Below are positions 54,744-57,796 of a stretch of 57,796 nucleotides of DNA, piece after piece. The stretch lies in contig WGNF01000020.1 in NCBI GenBank assembly GCA_016124615.1, positions 1 through 57,796 of the forward strand, written 5' to 3'. The translations under genes were made by a program, and so were the position numbers. Below the pieces are notes generated by a model. It saw only the letters and a program-made list of their open reading frames with translations. It ran no database searches and was not told where the DNA came from. The stretch is from Paracoccaceae bacterium (GTDB lineage Bacteria > Pseudomonadota > Alphaproteobacteria > Rhodobacterales > Rhodobacteraceae). The first letter of the stretch is position 1. Each line of letters begins with the position of its first letter.

Positions 54744-56072
54744 ATGACACTGAGCCAGCAAATCGAATTCGGCCCGCGCCGCCGCGGCCCGAGGCTTTCG
54801 CTCTGGGTGCTGGATAAGGCGCTCGGCTCCTTCATCCAACGCGGTACGCTTCAGCTTCGTCTACCCGACGGGACGCGCCGCCGCTACGGAACCGGGGCGC
54901 CTGAGATCGCCATCGCCATCCGCGACGACCGAACCCTGCGCCGGATCGCCTTCAACCCCGATCTCGCCGTGGGCGAAGCCTATATGGACGGCACCCTGAC
55001 CATCGAGAAGGGAGGGCTCTACGGCTTTCTCGCGCTCTGCCTATCGAATGCCGGCACCGGCGCGGGCTGTGGCCTCCGCGCAGCGCGCGGTTGGGTTCGG
55101 CGGTTTGTGCGGCCCATGCTGATGCATAACCCGGTCGGCAAGGCGCAGCGCAACGTCGCCCATCACTATGACCTGAGTGACGCGTTCTATGAATTGTTCC
55201 TAGACCCGGAGCGGCAGTATTCCTGTGCGTATTTTACGTCGCCGCAGGACAGCCTCGAAGCGGCCCAGGAACGCAAGATGCGCCATATCGCGGCCAAGCT
55301 CGCCCTTGCCCCGGGGCAGAAGGTTCTCGACATCGGCTCGGGTTGGGGCGGGCTCGGGCTCTATCTTGCGCGCGCGGCCAGGGTCGAGGCGACCGGGGTG
55401 ACGCTGTCGGTCGAACAGCAGCGCTATGCCAGCGACCGCGCGGCGCGCGAGGGGCTGGCCGAGCGCGCGCGCTTCCAGCTGCGCGACTACCGGCATGAGC
55501 CGGGCCGCTATGACCGTATCGTCTCGGTCGGCATGTTCGAGCATGTCGGCGGGCGTCACTATGGCGAGTATTTTCGCAAGCTCGCCTCGCTGCTCACGGA
55601 AGACGGGGTGGCGCTGGTCCATACCATCGCCGACAGTACGGGCCCCGGCGCACCGCATCCCTGGATCCGGAAATACATTTTTCCGGGCGGCTATATTCCC
55701 GCGCTCTCCGAGATTGCACCGGCGATCGAGCGCGCCGGGCTGGTCTTGACCGACATCGAGGTGCTGCGGCTTCACTATGCCGAGACGCTGCGCATCTGGC
55801 GCGAAAGGTTCCTTGCGCGCCAGGCGGAAGCCGTGGCGCTCTATGACGAACGCTTCTGCCGGATGTGGGAATTCTACCTCGCGTGTTGTGAAGCGGCCTT
55901 CCGCCATTCCGGGCTCGTGGTGTTCCAGCTGCAATTGACCCGTCGGGTCGACAGTCTGCCGCTCTCCCGCGATTACATGGCCGCCGCCGAAGCCGCATTC
56001 AGTGGCACTCAGGAACGTGGCGTTGGGTCTGGCACGACAGCGCAGGTGGCGGCCATTCCCGTCGAGGCGTGA
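54744..56072 (+). CDS. cfa: Cyclopropane-fatty-acyl-phospholipid synthase
   Basis: 442 residues. The N-terminal lipid-binding region (residues about 1-130) has LAVGEAYMDGTLTIE. The methyltransferase core has AHHYDLSDAFYELFLD, YSCAYF, VLDIGSGWGGLGLYLA (SAM site), GVTLSVEQ, RIVSVGMFEHVG and WIRKYIFPGGYIPALSE, all standard for CFA synthases. The enzyme adds a methylene group to unsaturated phospholipid chains at the inner membrane and protects against acid and metal stress. It lies 95 bp after the Cu-ATPase in the same direction; an in-frame GTG at 54645 is less likely than the ATG at 54744. Confidence 0.93.
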   Translation: MTLSQQIEFGPRRRGPRLSLWVLDKALGSFIQRGTLQLRLPDGTRRRYGTGAPEIAIAIRDDRTLRRIAFNPDLAVGEAYMDGTLTIEKGGLYGFLALCLSNAGTGAGCGLRAARGWVRRFVRPMLMHNPVGKAQRNVAHHYDLSDAFYELFLDPERQYSCAYFTSPQDSLEAAQERKMRHIAAKLALAPGQKVLDIGSGWGGLGLYLARAARVEATGVTLSVEQQRYASDRAAREGLAERARFQLRDYRHEPGRYDRIVSVGMFEHVGGRHYGEYFRKLASLLTEDGVALVHTIADSTGPGAPHPWIRKYIFPGGYIPALSEIAPAIERAGLVLTDIEVLRLHYAETLRIWRERFLARQAEAVALYDERFCRMWEFYLACCEAAFRHSGLVVFQLQLTRRVDSLPLSRDYMAAAEAAFSGTQERGVGSGTTAQVAAIPVEA

Positions 56073-56478
56073 GCGGGACCCAAGAAACGGGGGAATCGCT
56101 GCACCGATGCCAGGCCACGGGCCACTGCCACCATCCGGCCGCGCGGTCTCGCCGTCTCCAAGCGGAGATTGGCCGGCGGTGTCAGTGTCGAGGTTCCGAG
56201 CAATCGCGACGACATTGCCGATACTGGCATTGGTCGCTCGCTTGGTGTTCAACTCAAGCGGCAGGACACCGAACGCCTTCACGAGGTGCACGCCGCCGGC
56301 GAGCGGAGACCCGTGGGGCTGCTCTGCAAAGGCGGGGTATCTTTGATCTCGTTCGCGCCAAATGATCGATGACTGCGCGACCCTCGTGCGCCGTGCACGT
56401 ACCGCCGGAGCGGCGCTCTGGACAGGTTGCATCAGGGCGATCTGTCGGACCCACAACTGAGGAAAGATTGGAAACGGC
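56073..56478. other. Gap before methyltransferase gene
   Basis: About 400 bp without a convincing gene. A 67-residue rightward frame (56169-56372) has no start signal or family similarity. The upstream region of the methyltransferase gene carries AGGAAAG. Confidence 0.4.
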
Positions 56479-57336
56479 ATGACAAGACTGCCGAACGAGA
56501 TCGAGGCCGCCGCTTGGAACGCCGAGCGCGGGCAGGAGTGGGTTCGTCGTCAAGCTACGCTCGACGCGCTCATGGCTGAGGTGCTGGACCTCCTTCTTGA
56601 CGCCGCTGACCTGAAGCCCGGAGAAGCGATCCTCGACATCGGCTGCGGCGCCGGCGCTACGACGCTGGCCGCGGCGCAACGCCTGGGCGCAGGCGGCAGC
56701 GTTCTCGGTGTAGATCTCTCTGTCCCTCTGCTCGATCATGCCGTGGCTCGCGCCGAAGCCCTGGGGCTCGAGACCATCGACTTCCATTTGGCGGACGCCC
56801 AGACCCACCCCTTCAAGGTCGCCCGCTTTGACCGCATGATCTCCCGCTTCGGCGTGATGTTCTTTGACGACCCGACGACGGCATTCCGCAATATCTCCCG
56901 CGCCCTGCGGCCTGGTGCCCGACTGGTCTTCGCGGCCTGGTCGAGGCCCGATCTCAACCCATGGTTCGCGATACCCGCGCGGGTCGCCACCTCCGTGCTC
57001 GGTCCGCTCGAGGCTCCGGACCTGGCGGCTCCGGGGCCAATGGCCTTCCATGATATCGAGCGGGTGGTCGGTATCTTGCGAGCGGCAGGGCTTGCGGACT
57101 GCTCCGGCGCGGCACGACAGATCGTGCTGACCCCTCCCGGCAGTTTCGATGAAGTCGTTGAATTCGTCGTCTCGGTCGGCCCGGCTTCCCGCGTGATCGC
57201 TGCGCGAGGCGGGACCGAGGCCGACCGCGCCGCAATCCTCGAAGGCTGCCGCGCCGAGCTGGAAGACTTTCACATCGACGGGCGCGTTCTTGTGCCGGCC
57301 AGCGTCAATCTGTTCCAGGCGCGCCGCCCTGGCTGA
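56479..57336 (+). CDS. Class I SAM-dependent methyltransferase
   Basis: 285 residues. The SAM-binding motif I is EAILDIGCGAGATTLAAAQR, followed by VLGVDLSVPLLDHA, FHLADAQTHPF, and FDRMISRFGVMFFDDP. This is the UbiE/COQ5-like small-molecule methyltransferase type; substrate not determinable. AGGAAAG lies about 13 bp before the ATG. It stands alone after cfa and is probably cytoplasmic. Confidence 0.88.
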   Translation: MTRLPNEIEAAAWNAERGQEWVRRQATLDALMAEVLDLLLDAADLKPGEAILDIGCGAGATTLAAAQRLGAGGSVLGVDLSVPLLDHAVARAEALGLETIDFHLADAQTHPFKVARFDRMISRFGVMFFDDPTTAFRNISRALRPGARLVFAAWSRPDLNPWFAIPARVATSVLGPLEAPDLAAPGPMAFHDIERVVGILRAAGLADCSGAARQIVLTPPGSFDEVVEFVVSVGPASRVIAARGGTEADRAAILEGCRAELEDFHIDGRVLVPASVNLFQARRPG

Positions 57337-57796
57337 GGCCGTGGCCGCGAATGAGGTGACCTGCGATTGGGTCGCCGGCGACAGGCACTGCCTTCGGCCG
57401 CCATACTCGGCCTGGTTCATAGCACACGACGCGAACAAAAAGGCGGAAACGACGAAGGACGCCTGGGAACGCCTACTCGCGGCTTGGCAACACGGAAGGC
57501 AGACACCGCCGAATTTTCTCTCCCGGACCCGCTCCCGGGCAGACTGGCCCGAACAATCGTGCCGATGCCGCCTGTGGACAACGCCACGGATCAGGTGCGG
57601 CGTCTCACCGTGCGAACTTCCCCGACGGATGCGGCGGGCGCGGGTCCCGGCCGGCAGTAAGCGGTGTCTGAGCGGCACGTTGTCGGCGCCGGCGCTGCCT
57701 GCGAGGTGATACCCATCTCAAGATGGGGGTGCGTTTCGCAATGGAGGCTCAGACTGCGTTTCTCAGATCGCTCGGGGTCGAGGTGTTTGAGAGCGG
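57337..57796. other. Right end of window, no complete gene
   Basis: About 460 bp. An inverted repeat CCCATCT-CA-AGATGGG sits at 57712-57727. A rightward frame (MGVRFAMEAQTAFLRSLGVE) is open from 57723 to the window end but is too short to judge. Confidence 0.3.

Noticed and set aside
56254..57678. 474-residue leftward frame over the methyltransferase gene
   Set aside because: The opposite strand holds a clear SAM methyltransferase with motifs; this frame has none.

Overview
The window is high-GC DNA (by eye roughly two-thirds G+C) with short intergenic gaps and many overlapping stop/start codons. Gene content fits an alphaproteobacterium, probably of the Rhodobacterales (Paracoccus/Rhodobacter relatives): an FtrABCD iron-uptake set, a CtaB-linked aa3-type oxidase operon, an ArsR-rhodanese sulfur regulator and NnrR/FNR-type boxes. 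No rRNA, tRNA or CRISPR was seen. The region reads as an accessory metal, redox and sulfur stress island, with several genes in visible decay.

Layout. 1-3194: end of a Zn/Cd/Pb-type ATPase with a divergent MerR regulator, a frameshifted ynfA, a small secreted protein and a Met-rich multicopper oxidase. 3290-6437: ftrABC and a broken ftrD. 6546-9574: small membrane proteins, a periplasmic protein and a Crp/Fnr regulator. 9778-12889: a persulfide-type cluster (DsrE, MFS, ETHE1-like hydrolase, divergent ArsR-rhodanese regulator). 12978-14967: SHOCT protein, a second MerR-controlled unit, and a broken merR-ynfA pair. 15458-19764: lipoprotein, DsbA-like and ScsB-like thiol proteins, PRC-barrel protein. 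20050-22158: a UbiB/AarF kinase fused to an ATC-hydrolase-like domain. 22240-24481: a NarL/NarX-type two-component system divergent from a cytochrome oxidase operon (24625-29919: cupredoxin, coxB with a Met-rich tail, coxA, coxC, a tiny subunit, ctaB) and then a cytochrome c.

31118-32977: a DUF6745 pair. 33275-37045: an IS5-like element whose transposase gene is split by a 2.4-kb serine-recombinase element. 37240-40378: decay zone with an IS1634-like remnant, a dead copy of a CorE-like sigma gene plus its companion, DUF6629, and a membrane-protein pseudogene. 40519-44742: frameshifted S15 hydrolase, CBS-BON protein, FAD oxidoreductase and a small membrane protein. 45001-49327: plasma-membrane H+-type P-ATPase, a periplasmic protein and a DoxX/DoxD-like membrane protein. 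49846-54648: an intact CorE-like ECF sigma with CxC linker and Cys-rich tail, its companion, tiny Cys-rich and membrane proteins and a Cu+ P-type ATPase. 54744-57336: cyclopropane fatty acid synthase and a methyltransferase.

How the parts fit (inference). Copper, zinc/lead and iron are exported, oxidised or imported by the ATPases, the multicopper oxidase and FtrABC. The Dsb/Scs thiol proteins and the persulfide cluster would repair the thiol damage that metals and sulfide cause. The oxidase, cytochrome c and FNR-like boxes tie the region to respiration at low oxygen. Two duplicated themes stand out: MerR plus YnfA (both ynfA copies dead) and sigma plus CxC companion (one copy dead, one intact).
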